Source: Algoriphagus ratkowskyi (GTDB lineage: Bacteria > Bacteroidota > Bacteroidia > Cytophagales > Cyclobacteriaceae). From it: a DNA stretch of 64,000 nucleotides. The notes beneath the pieces are model-generated. The model was given only the letters and a program-made list of their open reading frames with translations. It made no database searches and had not been told where the DNA came from. A program made the translations under genes and the position numbers. This document shows positions 30,093-39,023 of the stretch, in pieces (position 1 is the stretch's first letter; every line of letters begins with the position of its first letter). The stretch covers positions 186,001 to 250,000 of the forward strand of contig NZ_MSSV01000004.1 of the NCBI RefSeq assembly GCF_002150505.1, in the 5' to 3' direction.

Positions 30093-31139
30093 TTGTTACG
30101 GTCTCAGTTTTACGTTGTTTTTCTTTGTGTGGTTGGACTATTTCTGGGAACTAATGCCTTCGCGCAAGATCCGCAATATAGCCAATATTACGCGGCACCC
30201 CTTTACTTAAATCCAGCTTTTGCAGGATCTGAACTGACTGGGCGGGTAGGTTTCAATTACAGGAATCAATGGCCAAGTATCGATGCGCAGTTCACTACAT
30301 TTTCTGCTTATTACGATACCTACCTCAATGATTACAACTCGGGGATAGGTGTAATGGTTATGCAGGATACAGAAGGAGCGTCAAAACTTCGGTCCACTAC
30401 TATTTCAGCATTGTATTCTTATGAATTGAAATTGGGAGATAAAATGTTTTTCCGTCCTGGTTTTCAGGCTAGTTATATACGGAGAGAAATTGGTTTCTAC
30501 GAAAACCTGATTTTCGCCAATCAAATCAATCCTAATGATCCATTCGGTCCAATATTCCCAGGTTCAGATATCGCAGGCTTAGGTGACCCCGTCAATATGC
30601 TTTCACTTTCTTTTGGAGGCTTGTTTTTCACCGAGGACTTTTGGATAGGAGGATCTGCGCATCATGTTAATCAGCCCAATCAGTCTTTTATAGATGGAGA
30701 CAGTCCTTTACCAGTGAAATTCTCTGCACATGCAGGCTATAGAATTTCATTAGGGGAAGGGTCCATGCGAGGAGATTTTACCCACATTAGAAAACAACGA
30801 TATTTAACCCCAACCATTAATTTCAAAAAGCAAGGGCCCTTTGAACAACTCGATGTGGGTGCTTATTTTTACGTGGAACCTATTGTGTTCGGACTTTGGT
30901 ATAGAGGCCTTCCTTACAAAAAAGTGGAGGAACAAAGTAATCGCGACGCTATCGTGATGATGGTAGGCCTTAATCTGCTTTCCGGTCTTAATGTAGGTTA
31001 CAGTTTTGATTATACCGTTTCACAGTTGGGAATACAATCTGGTGGAGCTCACGAATTGAGCTTGTCTTGGACTTTGCCTAATAATAATCAAGGCAAGCCA
31101 CAGCGAAGAGATACGCTTCTACCTTGCCCTAAATTTTAA
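30093..31139 (+). CDS. PorP/SprF-family outer-membrane protein
   Basis: 348 residues. The signal peptide (about 1-25, FYVVFLCVVGLFLGTNAFAQ) leads into the family hallmark DPQYSQYYAAPLYLNPAFAG, then a barrel of about 14 strands. SprF in Flavobacterium is needed for export of SprB, and such proteins pair with type B sorting substrates. The start is a TTG at 30093: an in-frame TAA at 30078 and no upstream ATG leave no better choice. It is divergent from the 1850-residue gene with 82 bases between, which suggests a secretion partner for the three surface proteins. Confidence 0.9.
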   Translation: MLRSQFYVVFLCVVGLFLGTNAFAQDPQYSQYYAAPLYLNPAFAGSELTGRVGFNYRNQWPSIDAQFTTFSAYYDTYLNDYNSGIGVMVMQDTEGASKLRSTTISALYSYELKLGDKMFFRPGFQASYIRREIGFYENLIFANQINPNDPFGPIFPGSDIAGLGDPVNMLSLSFGGLFFTEDFWIGGSAHHVNQPNQSFIDGDSPLPVKFSAHAGYRISLGEGSMRGDFTHIRKQRYLTPTINFKKQGPFEQLDVGAYFYVEPIVFGLWYRGLPYKKVEEQSNRDAIVMMVGLNLLSGLNVGYSFDYTVSQLGIQSGGAHELSLSWTLPNNNQGKPQRRDTLLPCPKF

Positions 31140-31189
31140 TCTACGATTTTAGAATTACGATTGACGAGGCTCCCGAATTGACAAAGTCT

Positions 31190-31224
31190 CCTTTCTATTC
31201 AATCCTTTTGATTAAATAGAAAGG
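31190..31224. repeat. Imperfect palindrome after the PorP/SprF gene
   Basis: CCTTTCTATT (31190-31199) pairs with AATAGAAAGG (31215-31224), and AATC pairs with GATT inside after one mismatch. No T run follows, so it is not a classic terminator. It could stabilise the 3' end of the PorP/SprF mRNA or be a protein site. Confidence 0.5.
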
Positions 31225-31301
31225 AAAGAATTGAGGTCTATCTTATGGGAAGTAGGACTGTAGTCTTTGCAAAACTTTTGTGAGCTTCGTGGTTTGAAAA
31301 T

Positions 31302-31337
31302 AAAAAAGCTGAAATGATTTCTCATTCCAGCTTTTTT
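31302..31337. terminator. Bidirectional terminator
   Basis: AAAAAAGCTG (31302-31311) pairs with CAGCTTTTTT (31328-31337). After one mismatch AATGA pairs with TCATT, with a TTTC loop. Flanking A and T runs let it serve both convergent neighbours. Confidence 0.85.
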
Positions 31338-31363
31338 AATCTGTTTTTTTTAAAGAGTTAAGA

Positions 31364-32785
31364 TTATAAAGTATAGAATTCCTCCCATCCTTTTCTTGGT
31401 ACCTCACCACCGAGTAATTGATTCGCAAGTGGATTGTTGGTTATTATTTGAGTTTCTCTATCAAATTTTAGAGTTGTATTTAATTGCTGAGCCAAAACGC
31501 CCAAACAGAATACTTGACTAAGTGGCCCTGTAATTTCAAATCTTGAGCGAGTTTCTTCCTCTCCTTTGCAACCTTTAAGGAAGTTTGCAAAGTGATCAGA
31601 TGGGCTATCTGGTACTTCAGGAAGTTTGCTTGCCATTTCCTTAGCTTTTTCCTCACCAAGAATAGATAGTGTGCTGCCGTGAGATCCTCCTTTGAAAGTT
31701 AGATCCTTGCTATAAATAATTTTGCCGGGGTTTAATTTTGCAGGTTGAATTTGTCCTGTGCTGGCCGCAGGGATATTTGAGTCCAATTCAGATACACCAT
31801 AGTCTGCAGGAACTGGTGGTACATTGTCCACACCATCGTACCAAGTCAAATCCAAAGCTGGCATATCACCTCTTTTAGGGAATTTGAAAGCTATGGTTGA
31901 AGACATAGGAAAGAAGAATGGGTTGTGTCCTTTTAGCATTACCGGATCAACTTCGTAGGGTAAGCCTAAGTCGAGGAACCTGTGAACAGTGTCCATCGTA
32001 TGCGCTCCCCAGTCGCCCAACGCGCCCATTCCGAAATCATACCAGGATCTCCATTGTCCATTGATGAAGTCTTTATTATAATCGTGAGCACTTCTGGTTG
32101 TAAGCCAAGCATCCCAATTCATAGTGGATGGAATTGGTTCTGCTTTGGGGAAGCTTTGCATATTCACATCCCATCCATGCCATCTTCTTGGGCTATTCAT
32201 GTGGGCAGTAACTGCAGTTACATCTTTGATGATGCCAGCTTCTTTCCAAGCTTTAAACTGGAAATAGTTTGCCTCTGAGTGTCCTTGATTACCCATTTGG
32301 GTTACTACATTATGTCTTTTGGCACTATCCATCATAAGGGAAACCTCATTGAAGGTACGACCCATTGGTTTTTCTGTATAGACATGCTTGCCTTCAGACA
32401 TAGCGAGCATAGTAATTGGGAAGTGAGAAAAGTCAGGTGTTCCTACAGTAATCGCTTCAAAACCGTTTCCAAACTCGTCAAACATTTTTCTAAAGTCCTG
32501 AAAGCGCTTAGCTTTAGGAAACTTGTTCATGATAGCAGTAGTGTGTGGAGCACCCATGTCCACATCACAAAGTGCTACTATATTACAGAGGCCAGTCTTG
32601 TACAGGTCATTGATAATTTGAGCACCTCGGTTTCCGATCCCGCAGCAAGCAAGGTTTACTTTGTCACTTGGAGCGATATGTCCTGTGGCTTTACCTAAGG
32701 CAGTAGAAGGAATTATAGAAATCCCACTAAGCCCAAGTGCAGCTAGTGAGCCTGTTTTTAGAAAGTTTCTTCTATCTGTTTTCAT
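31364..32785 (-). CDS. Tat-exported Gfo/Idh/MocA-family oxidoreductase
   Basis: 473 residues. The N-terminus has a twin-arginine signal (MKTDRRNFLKTGSLAALGL) ending near residue 30, so it is exported folded, probably with its cofactor. The NAD(P)-binding fold starts at about 42 (VNLACCGIGNRGAQII), and the family's EKP motif is in HVYTEKPMGRTF near 135. The C-terminal domain resembles those of periplasmic sugar oxidoreductases in Bacteroidota. The substrate is unknown. The neighbours on the other strand (ThuA-like and sugar isomerase-like genes) support a role in oxidation of sugars or glycosides. Confidence 0.88.
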   Translation of the reverse strand: MKTDRRNFLKTGSLAALGLSGISIIPSTALGKATGHIAPSDKVNLACCGIGNRGAQIINDLYKTGLCNIVALCDVDMGAPHTTAIMNKFPKAKRFQDFRKMFDEFGNGFEAITVGTPDFSHFPITMLAMSEGKHVYTEKPMGRTFNEVSLMMDSAKRHNVVTQMGNQGHSEANYFQFKAWKEAGIIKDVTAVTAHMNSPRRWHGWDVNMQSFPKAEPIPSTMNWDAWLTTRSAHDYNKDFINGQWRSWYDFGMGALGDWGAHTMDTVHRFLDLGLPYEVDPVMLKGHNPFFFPMSSTIAFKFPKRGDMPALDLTWYDGVDNVPPVPADYGVSELDSNIPAASTGQIQPAKLNPGKIIYSKDLTFKGGSHGSTLSILGEEKAKEMASKLPEVPDSPSDHFANFLKGCKGEEETRSRFEITGPLSQVFCLGVLAQQLNTTLKFDRETQIITNNPLANQLLGGEVPRKGWEEFYTL

Positions 32786-32974
32786 AATTGTTCGGATTTT
32801 TGGGAGTACTAATTGTATTGGAGTGAGAAAGTAGGGAATTTTTACTGCTTGTCTTTCCGTTTTTCTGTGGAAAGACCAAAGAATTAACGGAATCGATACC
32901 GAAAGAGAATTTTGCTTACAGGACGAAAACCCTTAAAACTTTTACTATTTTCCCAATTCATTCTCTAAAAAACC

Positions 32975-33997
32975 ATGAAGAATACATCCACAAAAAAATC
33001 AACGGCCTTGTTGATTTTGTTAGCAGTTTTTTCAATTTCCTGTGTTTCAGCACAAAATGGAAAAACCTTCCTTCAATTTGAAGGGAAAGAAGGGCCTGGA
33101 AAAGGGAAAAATGTCGTGCTGATAGCAGGAGATGACGAATACAGATCTGAAGAATCCATGCCGATGATGGCAAAAATTCTGTCCACACATTATGGTTTTA
33201 ATACAACCGTACTTTTCCCTATCGAACCAGAAACTGGTGAAGTTGTGCCTAGCTTTCAGAATAATATCCCAGGGTTGAAGCATTTGAAGAAGGCTGATTT
33301 GGTCATTATGTTGATTCGTTTTCGTGATTTACCCATGGATCAAATGAAGTATTTGGAAGATTATTTCAAATCTGGAAGACCTTTGATCGCGCTGCGTACT
33401 TCTACACACCCTTTTTCTATAAAGGACAAAGAGTCTCCCTATGCTAAATGGACTTGGAGTAGTAAAGTGCCAGGTTGGGAAGGTGGCTTTGGTCAGCAGA
33501 TTGTAGGGGAAACGTGGGTTGCTCATCACGGCAAACACAAGTTTGAAGGAACCAGAGTTTTGATAGACGGAGTGGATCGAGATTCAGATCACCCAATTTT
33601 GAGGGGTGTGGATGATATCTGGGCACCTACGGACGTTTACTCGATTAAGAATTTGCCAGCAACAGCCAATGTGCTTTTGTTTGGCCAGTCAACTGCTGGT
33701 ATGACTGCTGATGCGCCATTAATGTGGGATAAATCCATTATGCCAATCGCTTGGACAAAAGACTATTCATTAGATGGAGGAAAAAAAGGAAAGGTAATGG
33801 GTAGTACGCTAGGTTCTTCGATTGATTTCGAAGTGGAAGATATGCGTCGCTTGATCGTGAACTCTACCTTTTGGCTACTCGATATGTCAGAGGTGATTAC
33901 CGCAGAACTTCCTGTTGAAATCGTAGGGAGCTATGAGCCTACGATGTTTGGTTTTGATAGCTTCCGGAAGGGGATGAAAGTAGAAGATTTCAAGTAG
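32975..33997 (+). CDS. ThuA-like domain protein, secreted
   Basis: 340 residues with a signal peptide (about 1-26, LLILLAVFSISCVSAQ). The ThuA/glutamine-amidotransferase-like fold covers about 45-250 (KNVVLIAGDDEYRSEE, LKKADLVIMLIRFRDLP, RPLIALRTSTHPF). ThuA family members act with Gfo/Idh-type dehydrogenases on sugars such as trehalose. No cysteine nucleophile is evident at the usual amidotransferase position, as expected for ThuA. It is divergent from the oxidoreductase gene (189-base gap) and precedes a sugar epimerase-like gene. Confidence 0.85.
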   Translation: MKNTSTKKSTALLILLAVFSISCVSAQNGKTFLQFEGKEGPGKGKNVVLIAGDDEYRSEESMPMMAKILSTHYGFNTTVLFPIEPETGEVVPSFQNNIPGLKHLKKADLVIMLIRFRDLPMDQMKYLEDYFKSGRPLIALRTSTHPFSIKDKESPYAKWTWSSKVPGWEGGFGQQIVGETWVAHHGKHKFEGTRVLIDGVDRDSDHPILRGVDDIWAPTDVYSIKNLPATANVLLFGQSTAGMTADAPLMWDKSIMPIAWTKDYSLDGGKKGKVMGSTLGSSIDFEVEDMRRLIVNSTFWLLDMSEVITAELPVEIVGSYEPTMFGFDSFRKGMKVEDFK

Positions 33998-34008
33998 CAG
34001 ATAACAAC

Positions 34009-34097
34009 TTCATTATTCTTCATTCAGTGTTCATCATTCGTCATTAAAATATCGAATATCAAATGATGAATGTTGGATAATGAATTTCTGAATGATA
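34009..34097. repeat. AT-rich inverted-repeat intergenic element
   Basis: A run of ATTCATCATT-like words on one side (CATTATTCTTCATTCAG, TTCATCATTCGTCATT) is mirrored by the complementary words on the other (AAATGATGAATG, GGATAATGAA, TGAATGAT) around AAAATATCGAATATC. It fills most of the gap between the ThuA-like and epimerase-like genes. Elements of this style are common between genes in Bacteroidota. Copy number elsewhere is unknown. Confidence 0.6.
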
Positions 34098-34123
34098 TAA
34101 GTAATTAATTGAGTGAGAAATTC

Positions 34124-34975
34124 ATGAACAAAATAGGATTTAATGTGCTGGCATGGTCGGCAGAGATGTCAGCCGAATTATTGCCCGTGCTAGACCGCCT
34201 GAAAAAGATCGGATACGATGGAGCAGAATTTTTCATTGGAGGTTCTCCAGAAGAATCGTTCAAACTGGTTGGCAAGCATTGTGCCGACATAGGACTGGAA
34301 GTGACTGCAGTAACTGTAATGGGAGCAGATCACAACCCGATTTCTCAAAATGCTAAAATCCGTGCAGCAGCTGGTGAGCAACTCAAATGGGTAATCGACC
34401 GTGCGGCTGATCTAAATGCTCAGGTGCTGTGTGGACCCTATCATTCTGGATTCACTGTGTTTGCATCGCGCGAGCCAAAAGAAGAAGAGTACAATTGGTC
34501 AGCAGAATATCTGCACGCAATGGGAGATTATGCTCAGCAAGCTGGAATTTTACTGACTCCAGAAGCTTTAAATAGATTTGAATGCTACCTCTGCAATACC
34601 ATGGAGCAACTTTCTTACTTGCTGAAGAAAGTTAATCATTCGAATGTGCAAGCGATGTTTGACACCCATCATGCGAATATCGAAGAGAAAAGTCTATCTG
34701 AATCCATTAAATTTATTGCTCCTCAATTAGGACATTTTCATATCTCGGAAAATGACCGAGGCACGCCAGGTTCGGGCCATGTGAACTTTGACGAAACGTT
34801 CAAAGCACTAGCCGACATCCAATATAAAGGCTGGTTGACTATTGAGGGCTTTACCAGAAATGATCCGGCTTTCGCTAATTCCATTGGCGTGTGGAGGAAT
34901 TTCTCAGAGCCATGGGATATGGCTGAAAATGGCTATGAGCTAATTCGAGGAATGGGAGAAAAATACGGTTTATAG
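34124..34975 (+). CDS. Sugar phosphate isomerase/epimerase-family TIM barrel protein
   Basis: 283 residues from the ATG at 34124 (MNKIGFNVLAWSAEM); a TTG at 34109 is possible but weaker. The xylose-isomerase-like barrel shows the metal-ligand regions LTPEALNRFECY, VQAMFDTHHANIEE, LGHFHISENDRGTPG and WLTIEGF. This pattern (Glu, Asp/His, His, Glu) fits ketose 3-epimerases. It is cytoplasmic. It sits downstream of the ThuA-like gene and ends at a terminator, so the two may act in one sugar-conversion route. Confidence 0.87.
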   Translation: MNKIGFNVLAWSAEMSAELLPVLDRLKKIGYDGAEFFIGGSPEESFKLVGKHCADIGLEVTAVTVMGADHNPISQNAKIRAAAGEQLKWVIDRAADLNAQVLCGPYHSGFTVFASREPKEEEYNWSAEYLHAMGDYAQQAGILLTPEALNRFECYLCNTMEQLSYLLKKVNHSNVQAMFDTHHANIEEKSLSESIKFIAPQLGHFHISENDRGTPGSGHVNFDETFKALADIQYKGWLTIEGFTRNDPAFANSIGVWRNFSEPWDMAENGYELIRGMGEKYGL

Positions 34976-34985
34976 AAAAATGAAA

Positions 34986-35019
34986 TAGCCCAAGGCATAA
35001 ACCCTGGGCTATTTTTTTT
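34986..35019 (+). terminator. Terminator after the epimerase-like gene
   Basis: TAGCCCA (34986-34992) pairs with TGGGCTA (35005-35011); inside, GG pairs with CC after an A-C mismatch. A T run to 35019 follows, overlapping the stop of the convergent hydrolase gene. Confidence 0.75.
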
Positions 35020-36319
35020 AATTAGCCATTTTGTGATCCATTTCTAATCCTATAGTAGTTCTAGGCTTAAAACCAGGCCATTCTTTAGCTTCTGGATTTG
35101 CATTTACATCTAAATAGGCTTTGTAGTCCTTCATGTCTTTGAGGTAAAAGCCTAGAAAAGCTGTCACAAAATGCTGATTTATATTGTTGATTCTACGCAT
35201 ATCCCAGACAGAATCCGCATATCTCAAGTACTCATCGATAGGTCTTCCTGATTCAAGCGCTTCTGCTGGCGGAGGGTTAGGAGCGGTGTTATGTCTAGCA
35301 TCGATATAAGTGAGTAAATATCTTTCAGAGTTTACTGCACCTTCATAAATAGCTTTAGTGCCCGTCTCATAGCCAGAGATATCATCTTTGCTTCCGGCTA
35401 CAAATAGGGAAGGTATTTTAATTCCAGCTAAACCTTCGGCGTTCCAAACTCCTCTTTGCATCCCCCACGGTGCAAAAGCTACTATAACCTTTATTCTAGG
35501 ATCGATTGAAGCCTCGTATTCTGTATTACCCATACTTCGTTTTTTCAAGGCGGTACTTCCACCTGCCATTGAACCAAAAAGCTGTGCAGCCTGTGGACTG
35601 TAACCAGCTCCCGCAACGTTCACTGCGCCATAGCCACCCATAGAGTAACCAATTAGCGCTGTGTTGTCTGCATCAACCAAGTTATTTAAAAAAGAGTCTT
35701 TTTGCTCGCCTAGACGTGCCATTTCATTTAGCACAAAAAGATCATCAAGTGATCGATTTAGTAGAGTGCTCTGGAAGCCAGCAGCATCTTTGAAAGTTGC
35801 TTCTGTATGATCTATAGCTACAACGACGTAACCTTTGGAGGCAAGATTTTCTGTAAGATAAGTCATCAAATACCGTGAACCAGTGTATCCATGAGATACG
35901 ATTACCAATGGAAAAGAGCCTTTAGAATAGGCAGGTTTAGCATCTCTAGTAGCTCTGCCTAGAAAAGTGAAAGGGACAAGCGGTCTGTTTGGAGATCCGT
36001 TTTGACCCATTACCTCATCATAAGAAATCAATTTGTCAGATCCGGCTTCTGCAGGATACCAAACTTCTACTTTAAGCGGTCTATTGTAAAGGGAGTCAAT
36101 ACCTTTTCCATAGTTAAGGATGTCAAGCTGATTTTTGTTGATCAAATCTAAGGTTTGAACTCCAACAGCATATACTCCTCTAGCAGCCAATTCAGGAGCA
36201 TCTGGCAAAGGATCTCCATAGACAAAGGGTTTGGCTGGAGACTGTGCAAGGATATAGGTGAAAGAGGATAAAAAAAGAATAACTGTAAGAGCTGATTCTA
36301 GCAGGTGTTTTTTGATCAT
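35018..36319 (-). CDS. Secreted alpha/beta hydrolase (dienelactone hydrolase/PAF-acetylhydrolase-like)
   Basis: 433 residues. The signal peptide is about 1-25 (LTVILFLSSFTYILAQ). The alpha/beta-hydrolase fold shows the oxyanion region LVIVSHGYTGSRY, the nucleophile serine in ALIGYSMGGYGAV, an acid region near LFVAGSKDDISGY and a histidine in IDARHNTAPNPPP. Such proteins are esterases or lipases; the substrate is not evident. It is convergent with the sugar epimerase gene and has no obvious operon partner. Confidence 0.85.
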   Translation of the reverse strand: MIKKHLLESALTVILFLSSFTYILAQSPAKPFVYGDPLPDAPELAARGVYAVGVQTLDLINKNQLDILNYGKGIDSLYNRPLKVEVWYPAEAGSDKLISYDEVMGQNGSPNRPLVPFTFLGRATRDAKPAYSKGSFPLVIVSHGYTGSRYLMTYLTENLASKGYVVVAIDHTEATFKDAAGFQSTLLNRSLDDLFVLNEMARLGEQKDSFLNNLVDADNTALIGYSMGGYGAVNVAGAGYSPQAAQLFGSMAGGSTALKKRSMGNTEYEASIDPRIKVIVAFAPWGMQRGVWNAEGLAGIKIPSLFVAGSKDDISGYETGTKAIYEGAVNSERYLLTYIDARHNTAPNPPPAEALESGRPIDEYLRYADSVWDMRRINNINQHFVTAFLGFYLKDMKDYKAYLDVNANPEAKEWPGFKPRTTIGLEMDHKMAN

Positions 36320-36651
36320 TTTGGATGGTAATTAAGATTGATAGTTCAAGATAGTAAATACATCTAGGCGAAGTTATTGTAACTCAATTTAGTCAGGATT
36401 TGTACCTAATAAAACGCGTTATTATTTGGAGTTATAGTTTAATAGATGGATGGTGCGAGTTTTAGTCTCAAGATTTTAATTCTTATGATCAAATTTCACG
36501 ATTGTATAAATATTGTTTTGCGAGACATGAAGAATTGAATAGTGATACACTTTGCACTCAGCGGAACATTTAAACTTTGGTGGATCTAATTTCTTGAATT
36601 AGATTGTTTTCTTTTGCTTGCAAATAGTTACTTCCAATATCTCATAAATTC
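36320..36651. other. 332-base intergenic region, no gene seen
   Basis: No open frame of note. It holds a small perfect palindrome ATCTAATT/AATTAGAT (36584-36591 and 36597-36604) followed by a T-rich stretch, and a near-consensus -7 sequence TAAACTTTG just before it. These may belong to the promoter and leader of the lipoprotein gene that starts at 36652. Confidence 0.5.
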
Positions 36652-37728
36652 ATGCGTAATATTATTTTAATCCTGTTAATTCTTAACGCTTTTGCATGCA
36701 AGTCTTCTTCTCAAGATGCTCCAGAAGAGTTTATCAAAGGAGTTTATGGTAATCCGGAAACCTTATTGAAAGCAGGCTATTCCTTCGATTCTCTTGGGAT
36801 GAATGCTGTTTTTGTACGGAGCGGTTCGCTTAACCAAGAATTTTATAATAATTCCAAAAATCAAGGAGTACAAGTTTTTGTGGAGTTTGCAATGCTGAAT
36901 GGAAAAGAATATTTGACCGAAAATCCCGATGCTTGGCCAACCGATGAAAAAGGGCAGAAATCACCACCTGCTGATTGGTTTATGGGAATTTGCCCTACTC
37001 ATCCCGGATTTAAAGCCTTTCGTTCCGAGCAATTAAAAAATATTCTACGGGACTATGAGGTAGATGGAGTTTTTCTGGATTATGTGCATTGGCATGCTCA
37101 ATTTGAAACTCCAGAGCCGATCTTACCAGAAACCTGTTTTTGTGATCGATGTACAGGAGCTTTCGAAAAAGCTCGAAGTATTCAGATTCCATTTGAAACA
37201 GTGTCAGAGCGAGCAGCGTGGATTTTGAAAAATGTTGATCCTGAGTGGAGAAAGTGGAGAGTGGGTGTACTGAATGGTTGGGTGGAGGATATGGGCGAGA
37301 TTCTCAAATCACAACAGCCTGCTGCGAAATTAGGAGTGTTTCACTGTGCATGGTATCCGACCGACTATGATTCTGCCTTATACAAAACCATGGGTTTGGA
37401 TCTGATTGCTTTGGCTGAACGCGTAGATGTTCTAAGCCCCATGCTTTTCCATCATATGAAAGGAAGGCCTACGAGCTGGGTAGGAGAGTATGTGTCTTGG
37501 CTTGGTCAGACGCTCGGAGTAGGGGAAAGTGGCAAATTGAAAATTTGGCCTATAGTTCAATCTCATAATAATCCTGGAAGTGTTAGCGCTGAGGAATTTC
37601 GTAAGGTAATGATTGAAGGATCAAAGTTTCCTTCCTCAGGAATAATGATGTTCTCAGATCAGTCTTTACTCGAAGACCCCGATAAAATTCTCGTAATGAA
37701 AGATCTTTACACTGGAGAATTACCATAA
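36652..37728 (+). CDS. TIM-barrel glycosidase-like lipoprotein
   Basis: 358 residues. A lipoprotein signal ends NAFACKSS (cysteine near 16). The body looks like a (beta/alpha)8 barrel of the putative-glycosidase type: VEFAMLNGKEYL, GICPTHPGFKAFRSEQL, and DYEVDGVFLDYVHWHAQFE, in which the Asp after FL is a candidate catalytic residue. A CFCDRC cysteine cluster near 164 may bind metal or form disulfides. Exact family and substrate are not recognised. It is a single gene with its own upstream region. Confidence 0.65.
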   Translation: MRNIILILLILNAFACKSSSQDAPEEFIKGVYGNPETLLKAGYSFDSLGMNAVFVRSGSLNQEFYNNSKNQGVQVFVEFAMLNGKEYLTENPDAWPTDEKGQKSPPADWFMGICPTHPGFKAFRSEQLKNILRDYEVDGVFLDYVHWHAQFETPEPILPETCFCDRCTGAFEKARSIQIPFETVSERAAWILKNVDPEWRKWRVGVLNGWVEDMGEILKSQQPAAKLGVFHCAWYPTDYDSALYKTMGLDLIALAERVDVLSPMLFHHMKGRPTSWVGEYVSWLGQTLGVGESGKLKIWPIVQSHNNPGSVSAEEFRKVMIEGSKFPSSGIMMFSDQSLLEDPDKILVMKDLYTGELP

Positions 37729-37820
37729 TAAAAGGTGTTTTAACTTGGGTGATTTGAAAAGTCTTCTTAGACAAGTAGCAAAGGAGCTTACCTCTAAGAT
37801 TGACTTATTTATTTTCCGTT

Positions 37821-38732
37821 TTATTCCCCTTCCACATACTTCCTCCAATTATGCTGCTCTTTAAAACCTAGAACTTCACGGATTTTTCGATTCGAAAATA
37901 ATGCTTCATGCTCTTCCAATTCGCGCGTGATTGGCACGCCAGGGAAAAATTGTTCTGCCAGTTCTTTGCTTGGGATAATCGCGCCGTTGTGATCGTTTCC
38001 AGCATTAAAAACCTGATAACCAAGCCCGTCTTTTTGCAGACATAAATCCACGATTTGTCCCAAGTCACGTGCATCAATATAACAGAAGGCATTTCTGCGC
38101 CGCACTTCAGGGTTTTTGAAATAGTATGGAAAAAGTTCGGCGTACTCATGCGGTTCAATCACATTTCCAATGCGTAGCGCGTAGATATCACCACCCGATC
38201 GTCGCTGGAAGCTACGTGCTGTATTCTCGTTGACCACCTTTGATAATCCGTAGCTATCCATAGGATCCACATCATAGTTTTCCTCTAAAGGCAAAGACTG
38301 AGGATCAGTTTTGCCATCAGAAAAGCAAATGCCATAAGTAGTCTCAGAGGAAGCAATAATAATCTTCTTAATTCCAAGCTTAACAGCTGCTTCAATCACA
38401 TTGTAAGTACCTATGGTGTTGACGCGAAAAGTTTCATTATCAGGATTGATTAATATCCTGGGCACAGCAGCAAAATGTACTACTGCATCAAATGCTGGCA
38501 CGCCATGGCCTGCTTCCAACTCATCTAAGCCAGCATAGGAACTCATGGCATTGAACATCTGTCCAGAATCTGTAATATCTGCGATTAGATTATCTACACC
38601 GGGATGATCCAGCGGTTTTAGATCCACATTCATCACACGATGTCCTTGATCGAGTAAGTAGGATACTACATGCTTTCCTGCTTTTCCTGTTCCGCCGGTA
38701 AATAGGATTCGTCTTTTAGTCATGTTTTTCAT
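37821..38732 (-). CDS. NAD-dependent epimerase/dehydratase (extended SDR)
   Basis: 303 residues; the start at 38732 (MKNMTKRRILF) or the next ATG 3 codons later both fit. The Rossmann motif is TGGTGKAGKHV near 10-20, the catalytic region ASSETTYG is near 135, and the YGLSK (Y-x3-K) pair is near 167. It acts on nucleotide-linked or free sugars in the cytoplasm; the substrate is unknown. It is convergent with the TIM-barrel lipoprotein gene, which hints at a sugar-related locus. Confidence 0.87.
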   Translation of the reverse strand: MKNMTKRRILFTGGTGKAGKHVVSYLLDQGHRVMNVDLKPLDHPGVDNLIADITDSGQMFNAMSSYAGLDELEAGHGVPAFDAVVHFAAVPRILINPDNETFRVNTIGTYNVIEAAVKLGIKKIIIASSETTYGICFSDGKTDPQSLPLEENYDVDPMDSYGLSKVVNENTARSFQRRSGGDIYALRIGNVIEPHEYAELFPYYFKNPEVRRRNAFCYIDARDLGQIVDLCLQKDGLGYQVFNAGNDHNGAIIPSKELAEQFFPGVPITRELEEHEALFSNRKIREVLGFKEQHNWRKYVEGE

Positions 38733-38859
38733 CTTCCTGCAATATAAAGTAGTTCTTGTTTTTCCCCATCGATAATGGAGTCACAGGCTGTATTTTTTCT
38801 AGTTAATTATTTTGAAAAAGGCTGAATTCAGATTTCTGGAGAACTAGTCTTTTTCATTT

Positions 38860-38874
38860 ATCTGTATTTTTGCT
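38860..38874 (+). promoter_or_regulatory. Candidate -7 box upstream of the GNAT gene
   Basis: TATTTTTG at 38865-38872 matches TAnnTTTG. A start here would leave a leader of about 145 bases before the ATG at 39024. No convincing -33 element. Confidence 0.35.
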
Positions 38875-39023
38875 TTTCTTCCAGTATGGTGACAAATGCA
38901 TCATAATATTTGGTGAATTTGAATATTGAGCCCACATCGGTCACCCATCTTCATGCCTGTAAACCAAAGAAAATAAGGCTACTGTCATCATTGCTGATAA
39001 TCTTACATATTAATCTTCATTCC

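Noticed and set aside
32279..32698. Plus-strand open frame of 139 codons
   Set aside because: It is antisense to the Gfo/Idh/MocA gene, which has motifs and a Tat signal.
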